A stretch of DNA of 57,179 nt from Cryobacterium tagatosivorans (GCF_004402215.1 NZ_SOEZ01000051.1:1-57179); one strand, 5' to 3'. Counted from the stretch's first letter, positions 15,201 through 23,810 are shown. The notes: generated by a model not told the origin, from the letters alone. Numbers and translations: made by a program.

Positions 15201-17272
15201 GTGCCCCATTCGCTGGTGGCCCGGAGGCTCTGCCGGTTGCCGCGCACTTCCCACATGCCCGGCATCGGGTTCTCCACCCTCAGGCCTCGGTCGCGGAGGA
15301 GCTCCTGCAGGAACTGTTGGTGCGAGTCTGCGTCGATCCACACGGCTCCCATGCGCGCCCGGATTTGCTCCATCGTGAGCTTCTCCGGCAATGCCGCGGC
15401 CAACGCGTTCACGTTGGCCGTGTACTGCTCGGGGTTGGATTGCGCGGCGGCCTGCGCGGCATCGAGCTTGACGCGTACGTCACCGGAGAGGTACTCGGGT
15501 GCGTGGATGAGCTGGCCGGTTATCGGGTCGTCGTAGACCATCTCCCCCAGGCCGGCGCGCGCTTTGCTCTCGTCCTGGCCGAGCAGGTGCGCGATCGTTT
15601 CAAGGTCGATCCGGCCCGTCCGGTCCAAGCTGAGCGTGATGGCCTCGGCCGGGGTTTCAGCGCCGCGCGTGGTGGGGCGTGGCGCCACGACGCGCTGTTT
15701 GAGCATCGCTGCAGGCGCGGCGCTCTGCCGCTCCTCGTCGAAGTTCTCCAGCGCCATCACCAGAGGCCCGAAGGGGTCTTTCCGCAGGATCCGGGCGGGC
15801 GTCGGCGTGATTCGGGCCATCCCCGGTTCGCCTGTCTCCGGATCGTCGCGGCCTGTGGGGCGCAAGGTGAAACGGTTGAGGGGCCCGTAGGTCGCTTGGT
15901 AGGCGTCATAGCGGTCGCGGAGCGTTGTCCTGGCGGCGACGATCTCGTCGGTGTCGTCCACCGTGATGGACTCCGCCGCCAGGAGAGCAGTCCCCGCGTC
16001 CCGAAGGCCGAGCAGCGCCGTGAGTTCGGTGACCCCGTTCTTCGGGACGTGGAGCGGCTCATGTTGACCGGCGCGGACGATGGTGAACGTTCCGCCCTGG
16101 ACGGTGATCGTGCCGTCCCACTGGGTCGGTTCGGCTGGCCGGTAGGCCGAGAGTTTCCGCTCGGACAGGTTGCTGCGAGCGGTCATCAGCTGGCCGGCCT
16201 CGGTGGCGTCCGCGACAACACCTGCCAGAGAGGTACGGAACGCGGTGGGTGTGGCCTGGAGGTCCGTGGCCGTGACGTGCAGCGTTTCGTTGCCGTACAT
16301 TCCTGTGCCGACGTGAACCTCGCCGAGGATGTTCTCGGGGCGTTGATCGAAATAGGAGTTGATCTTCACCCTCTGCCCGTCGACCTGGTGCGCGGTGACC
16401 GTTTCCCACAGCTGCGAAACCGCGGGCTGGCCGATCTCGCGGCGGCGGAAGACGAGCAGGTCGGTCACGACGTCGGTGCCGGCGGAGCGGCGGTGAGCGC
16501 CGGACGGTAACCGCACGGCCCCGACGAGATCGGCCATCGCGTTCATCTCCCGGCGTGCGGCCGGGTTCTGCGCGTCGAGCGTGTAGTGACTGGTCAGCAC
16601 CGCGACCAGGCCGCCAGGCCGGGTCAAGGCGAGGGACTTGATGATGAAGTGGTTATGGATCGAGTGCCGGCCCGCGTTGTGTGCGGGGTCATAGAGGCGG
16701 ACACCGGCGAACGGAACGTTGCCGACCGCGGCATCGAAATACCCGGCCGGGAACCGACTGTCGGCGAAAGACTCCGCACGGATCTCTACCTGCGGGTAGA
16801 GACCACTCGCAATCGCTGCCGTCGTGCTGTCCAGCTCGACCCCGGTCATCCGAGCGCTGCCTGGGGCCAACCCAATGAACGTGCCTGAGCCCGCACCGGG
16901 TTCGAGGACCTGGCCGCCCTCGAAGCCCAGCCCCGTCAGGGCCGCCCAGATTTCGCGCACATAGACCGGGTCGGTGTAGTGGGCGTTGATCGTCGTGCGC
17001 CGCGCCTCCGCGTACGCGTCACCGGTGAGAAACGTTTTCAGTTCGGTGCGTTCCCTGGCCCAGTTGCCCTTGGCCTCGTCGAAGACGTCGGGGACCGCTC
17101 CCCAGCTCAACCAGCGGGCGAGCACCTGGTGCTCGGCGCTCGTGGCGGGTCGACCCTCGGCCTGCAGCTGCTGGGAGAGTCGGATGGCGGCGACGTTCGC
17201 GCCGTAGCGGGCCTTCGCGCCCGAGGGGGCGAGTCCGTCCTGGGTGTCCGGGATGAAGCTGGGTGCGGTTAC
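12248..17272 (-). CDS. Giant N6-adenine methylase / SNF2-type helicase of mobile elements
   Basis: About 1674 residues. An N-terminal SAM methyltransferase domain (about 50-300) has motif I EPGAGSGTFIG, the acidic VELD and motif IV GNVPF (a relaxed NPPF). A superfamily 2 helicase core follows: HQVGAGKTAEMVM (Walker A), VVVPNHML, VVDEMHDYKN (Walker B), TATPLANS, GVGTNVQ and QRDGRIVRQGN (motif VI Arg finger). The C-terminal 350 residues are charged and coiled-coil-like. Such fusions occur on conjugative plasmids, ICEs and phages and are thought to modify or protect incoming DNA. The frame is open to TTG 17947, but 17273-17844 overlaps a better gene in another frame. The natural start seems to be at 17272, where the codon is GTA rather than GTG (see findings). 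Confidence 0.85.
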   Translation of the reverse strand, partial: VTAPSFIPDTQDGLAPSGAKARYGANVAAIRLSQQLQAEGRPATSAEHQVLARWLSWGAVPDVFDEAKGNWARERTELKTFLTGDAYAEARRTTINAHYTDPVYVREIWAALTGLGFEGGQVLEPGAGSGTFIGLAPGSARMTGVELDSTTAAIASGLYPQVEIRAESFADSRFPAGYFDAAVGNVPFAGVRLYDPAHNAGRHSIHNHFIIKSLALTRPGGLVAVLTSHYTLDAQNPAARREMNAMADLVGAVRLPSGAHRRSAGTDVVTDLLVFRRREIGQPAVSQLWETVTAHQVDGQRVKINSYFDQRPENILGEVHVGTGMYGNETLHVTATDLQATPTAFRTSLAGVVADATEAGQLMTARSNLSERKLSAYRPAEPTQWDGTITVQGGTFTIVRAGQHEPLHVPKNGVTELTALLGLRDAGTALLAAESITVDDTDEIVAARTTLRDRYDAYQATYGPLNRFTLRPTGRDDPETGEPGMARITPTPARILRKDPFGPLVMALENFDEERQSAAPAAMLKQRVVAPRPTTRGAETPAEAITLSLDRTGRIDLETIAHLLGQDESKARAGLGEMVYDDPITGQLIHAPEYLSGDVRVKLDAAQAAAQSNPEQYTANVNALAAALPEKLTMEQIRARMGAVWIDADSHQQFLQELLRDRGLRVENPMPGMWEVRGNRQSLRATSEWGTKRRPATDIAQALMEQKPLIVRDDIEELGKKKSVVNALETTAAQEKADNLQERFANWIWEDPERATRLTDEYNRRFNSIALRDYSDEGDYLTLPGVALNFVPRSHQRAAVARMLSEPAVGLFHQVGAGKTAEMVMGTMELGRMGLITKPVVVVPNHMLEQFAREWLQIYPQARILASSSDDLAGDKRRLFVARAAANDWDAIIMTRTAFLRIPLSPAAEADYVNREVSAVRTVLEAATGEDAMTVKRLEKTLMALEEKFKKLTDKPRDPGITFESTGIDYVVVDEMHDYKNLATASNIRDAAITGADRAIDLHMKLEYLRSQHGDRVVTVATATPLANSITEAYVMQRYLRPDLLENAGIGHFDAWAATFGQTVTEMEMATTGGGNFRLKTRFAKFQNVPEMLRMWHVFADVKTAEDLKLPTPLLRERKDGQRVPENIVLQPGPELEAYIADIGERAERVANKSVRPEEDNMLKISTDGRKAALDVRMVGGAQPGGPTKIDAVAHQVLRIWNDTKHLTYLDDVTKEPSLTPGALQLVFSDLGTPKPDRWNAYDELRSKLVDGGMPAESIRYIHEAKTDPDKARLFAAARAGHVAVLVGSTAKMGVGTNVQARAIALHHMDCPWRPADIEQRDGRIVRQGNQNPEIGLYRYVVERSFDSYMWQTVERKAKFISQIMRGRLDMREIEDIGDVALGAAETKALSSGNPLLMEQSVANNDVSKLQRLERAWQRNQTNLASMRVSANTQVGTLERNIDALTAALPRVVDTSDDLFRMTVAGREYGKRADAGVAIGEWAARNGVRYLPTNVDRNLGPPGEVGGFSIDVASRTSLGQVHIVAELRGVPGASVSVPRDQFSEAGVGLVRQLENRAASVPKLIAETQQKRIEAETTITEVDARIGDPFKHSAELHEAQARQARVRADLAAMANDQNPRTETPNDSVPGGTDDQTATRDRVKKLAERARARADGEGRDEARDHSLDIRPGRPRV

Positions 17273-17808
17273 TCTTCCTGGTTCTGCGTCTCCTGGAACC
17301 GGTGATACCGCTGGTTCGCGCTCTCCGTCAGGATCTCCGCCTGCTCGCTCAGGAACCGGTACGGGTTGTCCTGGACCGCGAGGACCTCCAAGAAGCTCTC
17401 CGGCAGCATCCAGTCCTCCGCCAGCTGCTCGATCGGGTCGACGGACTTGAACTCCCGATCCTCGTCCTGCATCAGGAATGCCCAATCCGCCAAGGCCTCC
17501 ACCGGAGGCTGGACCGACGCCCACTCCTCCCGGGCTTCGTCCGCTGAGAGCTCCGGTGTGATCCACACCAGGTCGGCCAGCACGATCTCCTTGGCCTGCC
17601 TCTTCGCCATCGTGAGCCGGCCCACCTTCTCCAAGTAGGTCTCCCCCGCCAGGTCCGACCCGGCGATCCTCTGGCTCAGGTCGTCGACCTGGCTCTGCAC
17701 CTGGTCGCCCAGATCCTCGAAGTACTCCTCCGGGTTCGGCAACGCCGCGTACCGGCTCGGGGCCACCTTGATCCAGTGATCCCTGGCTATCAATCCATAC
17801 TGGTTCAT
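17269..17808 (-). CDS. Conserved partner of the methylase-helicase, unknown
   Basis: About 179 residues, acidic and helical (MNQYGLIARDHWIKVAPSRY, FEDLGDQVQSQVDDLSQRIAG, LEKVGRLTMAKRQAKEIVLADL). The text has balanced composition, whereas the competing frame of the helicase ORF in this stretch is Gly/Pro/Arg shadow. Its stop overlaps the helicase start, a coupling I recall from plasmid and ICE copies of this pair. Start set at ATG 17808; 17820 and 17844 are possible. No domain known to me; probably a structural partner in DNA transfer or protection. Confidence 0.75.
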   Translation of the reverse strand: MNQYGLIARDHWIKVAPSRYAALPNPEEYFEDLGDQVQSQVDDLSQRIAGSDLAGETYLEKVGRLTMAKRQAKEIVLADLVWITPELSADEAREEWASVQPPVEALADWAFLMQDEDREFKSVDPIEQLAEDWMLPESFLEVLAVQDNPYRFLSEQAEILTESANQRYHRFQETQNQEE

Positions 17809-17844
17809 CGGTCCCACCATCCTGTTCAATCCAAAAGTCATCAA

Positions 17845-18010
17845 AGCTCAGCTGGCCGCTAACAAGGGCGGCCACAACGGGCGAAGGTTCAGCGGTTCGT
17901 TCCGCCTCCAGCTGGGCGTCAGCGCTGCTCTCATCGAGTCCCCACAAGTCGAATTCGCCCTGATCTGATGAAACATGCGTTCTTCGAACGCCTGCCGGCC
18001 ATATGCCACT
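17845..18010 (-). pseudogene. Possible 3' remnant of an upstream plasmid gene
   Basis: Minus strand reads QGEFDLWGLDESSADAQLEAE and then VVAALVSGQLSFDDFWIEQD, acidic and protein-like until it meets the partner gene. Upstream the frame carries on only briefly without a good start. It is likely the end of a gene that lost its 5' part where the element is cut near 18000. Confidence 0.35.
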
Positions 18011-18121
18011 CCCCTGTCCCCCGAATGGGTGCGTTTCGAGGTTAACAGGTCAACACAGCCCCATTACTGGCACGCCCGCAGCACCCGGCGGCGGTCGACG
18101 AGCGGCACCGCGCAGCAACAC

Positions 18122-18724
18122 TCAGTCGGCGAGGATCAGATAGAGGGCGCGTCGGGCCTCGTTGAGCTTCTCGATCGCAGCCGTGCGCTGGGCGTCGGTG
18201 GCAGAGAACCGGAACTGGTGGACGACACCCATCAGCTTCCCGACGCTCTCATGGAAGGCCGCATCCGCCTCGGACTGACCTGGGGTCGCCTCCCATGCCT
18301 TCTTCAGATCGTCCGCATGCTCGGCCAGGTACGCCGTGCCGGCCTCGGTCAGCTCGTACTCGGTGCGCCGACCGTCGCCGGTGGGAGAGATGAGTTCCTC
18401 GTCGACGAGCTGCTGCAGGGTCGGGTACACCGAGCCGGGACTTGGCCGCCACGCGCCACCGGTCTTCTCCTCTATTGCCCTGATCAGTCCATAGCCATTC
18501 GACGGGCCCTCGGCCAGCAGCGACAGAACCACCGACCGGACGTCGCCCTTGCTTGCTCGCCTGGACCCACGGGGGCCAGCGCCTGGGCCGAACCCCGGAC
18601 CCCGCCCGAACCCGCGGCCGTGTCCCTCGGCGCCATGCTGCGACGAGTCGTGGTGGGAGCGGCCGAGCTCCGGGCCGAACCCCATGTGGTGTGTGTGGTG
18701 CATGCGAGTCATATTCGCATCCAT
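18122..18724 (-). CDS. PadR-family regulator with His/Gly-rich N-terminus
   Basis: A 200-residue protein. After about 55 residues rich in His and Gly (MHHTHHMGFG..., GRGFGRGPGFGPGAGP) comes a PadR winged helix (VVLSLLAEGPSNGYGLIRAIE, SPGSVYPTLQQLVDEELI, RRTEYELTEAG) and a C-terminal dimer helix pair. The His-rich leader might bind metal. No target gene is adjacent; the neighbours are IS remnants, so its operon partner may be lost. Palindromes at 18755-18774 just upstream are likely autoregulatory. Confidence 0.9.
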   Translation of the reverse strand: MDANMTRMHHTHHMGFGPELGRSHHDSSQHGAEGHGRGFGRGPGFGPGAGPRGSRRASKGDVRSVVLSLLAEGPSNGYGLIRAIEEKTGGAWRPSPGSVYPTLQQLVDEELISPTGDGRRTEYELTEAGTAYLAEHADDLKKAWEATPGQSEADAAFHESVGKLMGVVHQFRFSATDAQRTAAIEKLNEARRALYLILAD

Positions 18725-18754
18725 CCTTTCGCGTCAAGAGAACAAAAAGCACTG

Positions 18755-18774
18755 TGATGCATCAAAGATATATC
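18755..18774. promoter_or_regulatory. Palindromic operator candidate for PadR
   Basis: TGATGCATCA (18755-18764) and GATATATC (18767-18774) are two perfect palindromes 30-50 bases before the padR start, in an AT-rich promoter. Location fits autoregulation. Confidence 0.5.
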
Positions 18775-18789
18775 GCTGAGTGTCGCCAC

Positions 18790-18985
18790 GTCAATTGGTT
18801 GGGATCGTCGGGGTCGCCAGAAGGGCAGGACGGGCTGGGGCCGTCCTCGTCGAGCAACACGACGAGTGGGAAGCCGGCGCCCGCCGCTACCTCTCCGAGG
18901 ACTCCATGCGCCAACTGGACGCGTTCAACACAGCACTCGCCGGCCCCGACGCCAGCGCCCTGACGGGGGTGATTCCCATCCCCGA
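18790..18985 (+). pseudogene. IS256-like transposase, C-terminal scrap
   Basis: GAVLVEQHDEWEAGARRYLS, then SEDSMRQLDAF, is the C-terminal signature of IS256-type transposases (normally ...EQNDEWAVGRRYMS...). Only about 60 residues remain, cut on the right by the IS701-like element. Confidence 0.65.
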
Positions 18986-19033
18986 GCTCAGTGCTGCACA
19001 ATCAAACCAGCTGACCCGCACGGTGACGATGAA

Positions 19034-20287
19034 TTACACCACCCCGCGGGACGTGACCTCAGCACCAGCGGCATATGAGTGGGCGGCGGTCACGAGAGTC
19101 ATGTGGTGGTGCCATCCGGCGGAGGTGCGACCTTCGAAGTGAGCGAGGCCGAGACCTGTTTTCAATTCGCGGTAGTCGTGCTCGATGCGCCACCTGATCT
19201 TGGCCAGGCGGACGAGTTCTTTCAGCGGGGTCGCCTCCGGCAAAGTGGAGAGCCAGTAATCGGTCGGGGCCAGCGCCCCGGTGGGCCATTCAGCGAGGAG
19301 CCACTCGACCGGAAGGGAGCCGTCGTCGCCGCGGGGCAGATCACGGTTCGCGGGCCGGACCCGGAGTGCGATGAACCGGGACTTCATCGAGGCGAGCTTG
19401 TTGTTCGGTGTGGTCTTGGTGCCGCGCCGCCACGTGACCTGGTGGAGGGATGACCGGCCGGCAGCCATGACGAGGTCCCTCAGGGAGCTGGGTGCGTCCA
19501 GGTGACGGCGTTGGTGCGGGCGGGGGCCGCGCCCGGAGTACTCGAGCACGTCCGTGGCCGCGTCGTCGGGGAACGCGCTCGTGGAGGCTTTCACGGCGAC
19601 CATGTAGGGAATGTGTCGCTCGGTCAGCCCGCACCGAAACGCGGTGATCTCACCGTATCCGGCGTCGCCGACGAGGGCTGGCGGCCGGTGGCCCCACGCG
19701 GCGAGCTCATCGATCATTTCCAACGCCATCACCCACTTGGTGCGGTGTCGTTGCAGGTCCGGGAGCTGGACCTTGGCGCGGCGCGCCACGATCAGCTCAG
19801 CTTCCTCATTCGTGTCGGCGCAGGTATCGTCCCAGGCCCCGGGCACGTAGAGACGCCAATCCAGCGGGCAGGACGCCTGGTCGGTCGCCGCATGGATACT
19901 GACCCCGATCTGGCAGTTCCCGATCTTGCCGAGGGTCCCGGAATACTGCCTCGCCACGCACGGGGAGGACGCGCCGTCCTTCTTGAAGCCGGTGTCGTCG
20001 ACCACCCACGCATCCGGGCCGATGAGCTCGAGTGCTCGGCGCACCAGGACGCGCCGCACGGGCTCGACTCTCCATGGCGACGAGGACACGAACTGTTGCA
20101 ACCGCTGGTAATCCACGCCGAGACGTTCGCCCATGGGCTGCATGGATTTCCGGCGCCCATCGAGCATCAACCCGCGCAGATACAGGTTCCCTTTGCCGCG
20201 TTGATCGACCCGGGGAAGCGACGCGAACACATCGTCCACGAACGCTTCCAACTCGGCTCTAACCTCGGTGAGTTCATCAGGATTCAC
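19034..20287 (-). CDS. IS701-family transposase
   Basis: A 417-residue DDE transposase: GLMLDGRRKSMQPMGERL at the N terminus, WVVDDTGFKKDGASS (first Asp), ALVGDAGYGEIT (second Asp) and RWRIEHDYRELKTGLGLAHFEG (Glu; Y-2-R-E-3-K-like). Length is normal for IS701. The C-terminal tail (AGAEVTSRGVV) may be altered near the element edge. I could not align convincing terminal inverted repeats, so whether it is complete is open. Confidence 0.9.
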   Translation of the reverse strand: MNPDELTEVRAELEAFVDDVFASLPRVDQRGKGNLYLRGLMLDGRRKSMQPMGERLGVDYQRLQQFVSSSPWRVEPVRRVLVRRALELIGPDAWVVDDTGFKKDGASSPCVARQYSGTLGKIGNCQIGVSIHAATDQASCPLDWRLYVPGAWDDTCADTNEEAELIVARRAKVQLPDLQRHRTKWVMALEMIDELAAWGHRPPALVGDAGYGEITAFRCGLTERHIPYMVAVKASTSAFPDDAATDVLEYSGRGPRPHQRRHLDAPSSLRDLVMAAGRSSLHQVTWRRGTKTTPNNKLASMKSRFIALRVRPANRDLPRGDDGSLPVEWLLAEWPTGALAPTDYWLSTLPEATPLKELVRLAKIRWRIEHDYRELKTGLGLAHFEGRTSAGWHHHMTLVTAAHSYAAGAEVTSRGVV

Positions 20288-20438
20288 GCCTGAAAATTAA
20301 CAGACCCCAGTGACGATTAACAGCCGACACGTAACGATCGTTACTGAACGCCACACGCCAGCTAACTTGCACGAAGCTCGCCGTGATTTGGAACGCGATA
20401 CGGAACTTGCTTCCGGAGAAATCGCGCGGAAGCCGTAC

Positions 20439-20828
20439 CTACACTCCGCCTCGTCCTTTCCCCATCTGCTTCACGAACCAGACGAGCAGCGCGCCCAGCA
20501 CCACTTGAGCGGCCTTGCCGCTGAGGCTGAGGGCGTCGATTGTCGCATTTCCCATGAACGCGGACACGACGAACAGGAGCAAGACCAGGGCATTCGCCAC
20601 CGCGCCTGCGAGCATCAGCCGGCGATGTGCAATCAGGATCAGCCCGCCGCCGATTAGATAGGCAAGCCCGGCCACAATCATGATGGGCGCGGGAGGTGAC
20701 TTGAAGTTCTCTGGGACTATGCCGAGTCCGATCGCGAAATAGTCCATGGCTGCAAGTGTCGCGAGCGTGGTCGCGACACGGAGCGCCCGACGTGGGACAG
20801 GAGTCGCCGTGAACCGTGCGTTTGTCAT
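20439..20828 (-). CDS. Four-helix small membrane protein (DoxX-like)
   Basis: 129 residues with four hydrophobic segments (about 18-37, 48-68, 73-95, 103-122) and short loops. The layout resembles DoxX-like/DUF4267-type proteins, but no signature residue clinches it. Same strand as the MMPL gene, 66 bases downstream of it, so possibly co-transcribed. A small hairpin (20844-20861) lies between the two. Confidence 0.65.
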   Translation of the reverse strand: MTNARFTATPVPRRALRVATTLATLAAMDYFAIGLGIVPENFKSPPAPIMIVAGLAYLIGGGLILIAHRRLMLAGAVANALVLLLFVVSAFMGNATIDALSLSGKAAQVVLGALLVWFVKQMGKGRGGV

Positions 20829-20843
20829 GCGACCCTCCTCAAG

Positions 20844-20861
20844 CTGGAAGCTGTCTTCCAG
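20844..20861. repeat. 7-bp hairpin between MMPL and small membrane gene
   Basis: CTGGAAG-CTGT-CTTCCAG. No T-run follows on either strand, so it is a weak attenuator or mRNA-stability hairpin at best. Confidence 0.4.
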
Positions 20862-20894
20862 GGGCGGTTACCAGCCGTCCTGAGCAACGCTTCC

Positions 20895-23135
20895 TCAACC
20901 CCGTCCGAGCGTGGCGACGAGCGGTTCGGGCGCGGGCTCGCGAGCGAGCTCGGGCTCGCGAGCGAGCTCGCCGGACGAGCGACGCTTCGTGCGCCCCCAG
21001 GCCGCGCGGCCCGCGATCGCCAGCAGAGCGGGCACGAGTACCAGCATCACGACGAGTGCGTACACGGCGATGGCCATGGCCAGGCCGAAGCCGAACATCG
21101 TGACCGTGCGCTGGTCGTTCAGAATGAAGCTCCCGAAGACGACCACCATGACGGATGCCGCGGCCAGGATGACCCTCGCCGTCGCGGCCAGGCCGTCCCG
21201 AACCGCCCGGTCGGGGTCTCCCGTCCGGGCGAGCTCCTCCTTGACCCGGCTGAGCAGGAACACCGTGTAGTCCGTGGACAGTCCGAAGAGCACCGCGAAG
21301 AGCATGACCGGAACGAACGACTCGACCGGGCCCGGCACAACCCCGAGCAGTTCGGCAGGCCACCACCCCCACTGGAACACGGCGACAACGGGCCCGTACG
21401 CTGCCCCGACCGCGAACAGGTTCATGATGACGGCCAGGGCCGCGATGAACGGCGCCCGGAACTCGATCAGCAGAACGATGAAGGCCAGCACGACCACAAC
21501 CAAAATGAACCAGCCGATCTGCGCCAGGAGCGTGTCGGCCAGGTCGATGCTGGTCGCCGTCGCCCCGCCGACGTGGGCGGCCGCACCCGGCGCCACCGCA
21601 GGCAGGACCGTGTCGCGCAGGTCGTGGACCAATGTTTCCGTGGCGGCGTCATCCGGCGAACTCGTGGGGATCACCGTGTACAGCGCGGTCGCCCCGTCCT
21701 CGCCGAGCCGCGGCGGGGTCACCGCGCTGACGCCGTCCGTTGCCGCCAGTTCGGCGTGCAGTGCGGCGCTCGCGGCCTGGTTCTCGGTCGGCGTCGAATC
21801 GGCGCCGAAGTCGACCGTGACCAGGAGCGGGCCGGCCCAGCCTGCACCGAATCCGTCCACGATGAGGTCGTAGGCCTTCCGCTGGGTGGTGTCCGCGGCC
21901 TGGGATCCGCCGTCGGCCGTGCCGAGGCGGAGCGACAGCAGGGGCAGAGCCAAAATGGCCAGGACGAGCACGGCGGCGAACGCGGCGAGCCAACGGCGAC
22001 GCTGGATACCGGCCACCCAGCCGCGCCACCCCGACGCAGGGGCTGATTCCGGCCGACCGGCGGCATCCGTCATGGCAGCGTCCGAGCCCGCGGTTGTCTT
22101 CGTACCGATCCTGCGCACCCGGACCCGATCCAGGTTCCCGCCGAAGATGGCCAGCAGCGCCGGCAGCAGGGTGACGGAGGCCAGCATCGTCGCGCTGACC
22201 ACGATGGCGCTGGCGAACCCCAATGAGGAGACGAACGGGATACCGATGGCGTAGAGGCTGAGGATGGCGATGATCACCGTGGCCCCCGCGACCAGGACAG
22301 AGCGGCCGGCGGTGGTCATGGCCGCTTCGATGGACTTGTGCGGAGCCAAGCCCCGGGACATTCCCTCCCGGTGCCGCGTCACGATCAGCAGCGCGTAGTC
22401 GATGCCCACGCCCAGGCCGATCATCGCGGCAACGATGGGACCGGACGTGCCGATGGTCATCGTCGACGCGAGCATGGTGATCGAGGCGAGACCCACGCCG
22501 AGGGCCATCAAGGCGGTGAGCAGCGTGACGAGCATGGCGAAAACCGAACCGAACACCAGGAGCAGCACCAGGGCAGCCGCGAGCAGCCCGAAGGCCTCAC
22601 TGCCGGACGGCCCGGACTCGGCCTGCGCGGCGGGGCCGCCGAATTCGACCTGGCCCCCGGCATCCCGAACGCCGTCGAAGGCCGCCTGCGCCTCGGTCAC
22701 GGTCTCAGCCGGAATGTCCTTGGCCCGCTCGCTGAACTGGATCGTGACCATCGCCGTCATGCCGTCCTCGGACACCATGGGCATGGGCGGACCGTACGGC
22801 GACCTGACTGCGGCCACGCCGTCCAGCGCGGCGACGTTGGTCACGGCATCCTCCACCGCGGCGCGCATGGCCGGCGACGTGACGGGCTCCCCGGCATCCG
22901 TGCTGTGAACGATGGCCTGCATGCCGTCACCGGCAAGCTCAGGGAACTGCTCGCGGAGGGTGTCGTAGGCGGCCTGCGAGTCGGTGCCGGCGAGAGTCAG
23001 GTCGTTGTTGAACGTGCCGCCGATCGCCCGGCTGCCCAGCACGGCGCCCAGGATCAGCGCAAGCCACACTGCGACCACTATCCAGCGGTAACGGGTTGAC
23101 ATGCGAGCGAGTGCAGAGAGCACGGGTAGTCCCAT
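20895..23135 (-). CDS. MMPL-family RND exporter
   Basis: A 746-residue transporter with the twofold RND plan. Helix 1 (WIVVAVWLALILGAVLG), an extracytoplasmic domain, five helices with the MMPL motif GLGVGIDYALLIVTRHREGM, a second domain and five further helices with FGLSTDYTVFLLSRVKEEL. Asp-Tyr pairs in both motifs are the proton-relay residues. Actinobacterial homologues export lipids, siderophores or drugs. The TetR gene lies 76 bases upstream on the same strand and a TetR-type dyad occupies the gap, so substrate-induced expression is likely. The C-terminal tail has a twofold ELAREP repeat coded by a perfect 18-bp tandem. Start ATG 23135 (GTG 23138 adjacent). Confidence 0.93.
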   Translation of the reverse strand: MGLPVLSALARMSTRYRWIVVAVWLALILGAVLGSRAIGGTFNNDLTLAGTDSQAAYDTLREQFPELAGDGMQAIVHSTDAGEPVTSPAMRAAVEDAVTNVAALDGVAAVRSPYGPPMPMVSEDGMTAMVTIQFSERAKDIPAETVTEAQAAFDGVRDAGGQVEFGGPAAQAESGPSGSEAFGLLAAALVLLLVFGSVFAMLVTLLTALMALGVGLASITMLASTMTIGTSGPIVAAMIGLGVGIDYALLIVTRHREGMSRGLAPHKSIEAAMTTAGRSVLVAGATVIIAILSLYAIGIPFVSSLGFASAIVVSATMLASVTLLPALLAIFGGNLDRVRVRRIGTKTTAGSDAAMTDAAGRPESAPASGWRGWVAGIQRRRWLAAFAAVLVLAILALPLLSLRLGTADGGSQAADTTQRKAYDLIVDGFGAGWAGPLLVTVDFGADSTPTENQAASAALHAELAATDGVSAVTPPRLGEDGATALYTVIPTSSPDDAATETLVHDLRDTVLPAVAPGAAAHVGGATATSIDLADTLLAQIGWFILVVVVLAFIVLLIEFRAPFIAALAVIMNLFAVGAAYGPVVAVFQWGWWPAELLGVVPGPVESFVPVMLFAVLFGLSTDYTVFLLSRVKEELARTGDPDRAVRDGLAATARVILAAASVMVVVFGSFILNDQRTVTMFGFGLAMAIAVYALVVMLVLVPALLAIAGRAAWGRTKRRSSGELAREPELAREPAPEPLVATLGRG
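20934..20969. repeat. 18-bp perfect tandem duplication in the MMPL gene
   Basis: GGGCTCGCGAGCGAGCTC occurs twice in a row (20934-20951, 20952-20969). It keeps the reading frame and adds six residues per copy to the C-terminal tail. Confidence 0.85.
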
Positions 23136-23190
23136 CACGGTTCATCGAGTCCGGCAGCACCATTCGGGCCGCCCGAACCAAGACTAGATG

Positions 23191-23214
23191 AAACGAGACA
23201 GTAATGTCTAGTTT
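23191..23214. promoter_or_regulatory. TetR operator 1 (before the MMPL gene)
   Basis: AAAC-GA-GACA-GTAA-TGTC-TA-GTTT is a perfect 24-base dyad in the tetR-MMPL gap. The same half-sites recur before the monooxygenase gene at 23924-23947. Confidence 0.75.
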
Positions 23215-23810
23215 TATGGGCCGCCTGTCGAGGCGCCCGTCGCAATCCCGCCGACCAGGGTGCGGAAGATCAGGTCGGACACCTCTGCGTCGGAGTGCTT
23301 CGTCGCCGGCGCTGCCCGCACCGCCGAAATGAGCAGGGAGGACAGGGCCGTGACGATCCATTCCGGCGAGAGATCGGCACGGATGTCGCCCTCACGCTGC
23401 CCCCGCTTGACGACCTCGACCACGGGGGCGAGCACCTGGTCGCGCTGGGTGAGGAATCTCGCATTGTGGTCGGACGCCCGGATCAGAATGATCCGGAAGC
23501 GCATCCCGTGCTTGCCCAGCTCGCCGATCACGCGCCTGAGGACCTCGAGCGCGCTCCCCTCGTCGAGCCGGCACGCGATGAGCGTCTCCGACGCGCGGGT
23601 GAGGGCCTCCGCCTGGATGGCCTTGAGCAGGGTCTGCCGGTTACTGAAATGGCGATAGAGGGTCGCCCTGGTCAGATTTGCCGCCTGGGCGACATCCGCC
23701 ATGGAGGAGTCGGGGTTGCGGGCGAGTTCATCGGCCGCAGCCGCAAGGAGGGCCCGATGGTGGCGTTCCACATCGATGCGCGGGACCGCTGGCTGTTTAG
23801 GGCTGGGCAT
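23214..23810 (-). CDS. TetR-family repressor
   Basis: A 198-residue regulator: HTH (SMADVAQAANLTRATLYRHFSNRQTLL) at about 33-60 and a C-terminal ligand domain. ATG 23810 has GGAAAGG before it; the frame opens further upstream (23924) but would overlap operator 2. It sits between its two probable targets, the MMPL exporter (downstream, same strand) and the divergent FAD monooxygenase, each preceded by the same dyad. The arrangement is that of a drug-responsive repressor controlling export plus inactivation. Confidence 0.92.
   Translation of the reverse strand: MPSPKQPAVPRIDVERHHRALLAAAADELARNPDSSMADVAQAANLTRATLYRHFSNRQTLLKAIQAEALTRASETLIACRLDEGSALEVLRRVIGELGKHGMRFRIILIRASDHNARFLTQRDQVLAPVVEVVKRGQREGDIRADLSPEWIVTALSSLLISAVRAAPATKHSDAEVSDLIFRTLVGGIATGASTGGP

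Noticed and set aside
14735..16510. 591-residue plus-strand frame inside the methylase-helicase
   Set aside because: Shadow of the large minus-strand gene; no domain or ribosome site.
17273..17947. N-terminal extension of the methylase-helicase frame to TTG 17947
   Set aside because: From about 17840 to 17273 this frame is Gly/Pro/Arg-rich and overlaps a better-composed gene in another frame, so it is a shadow.
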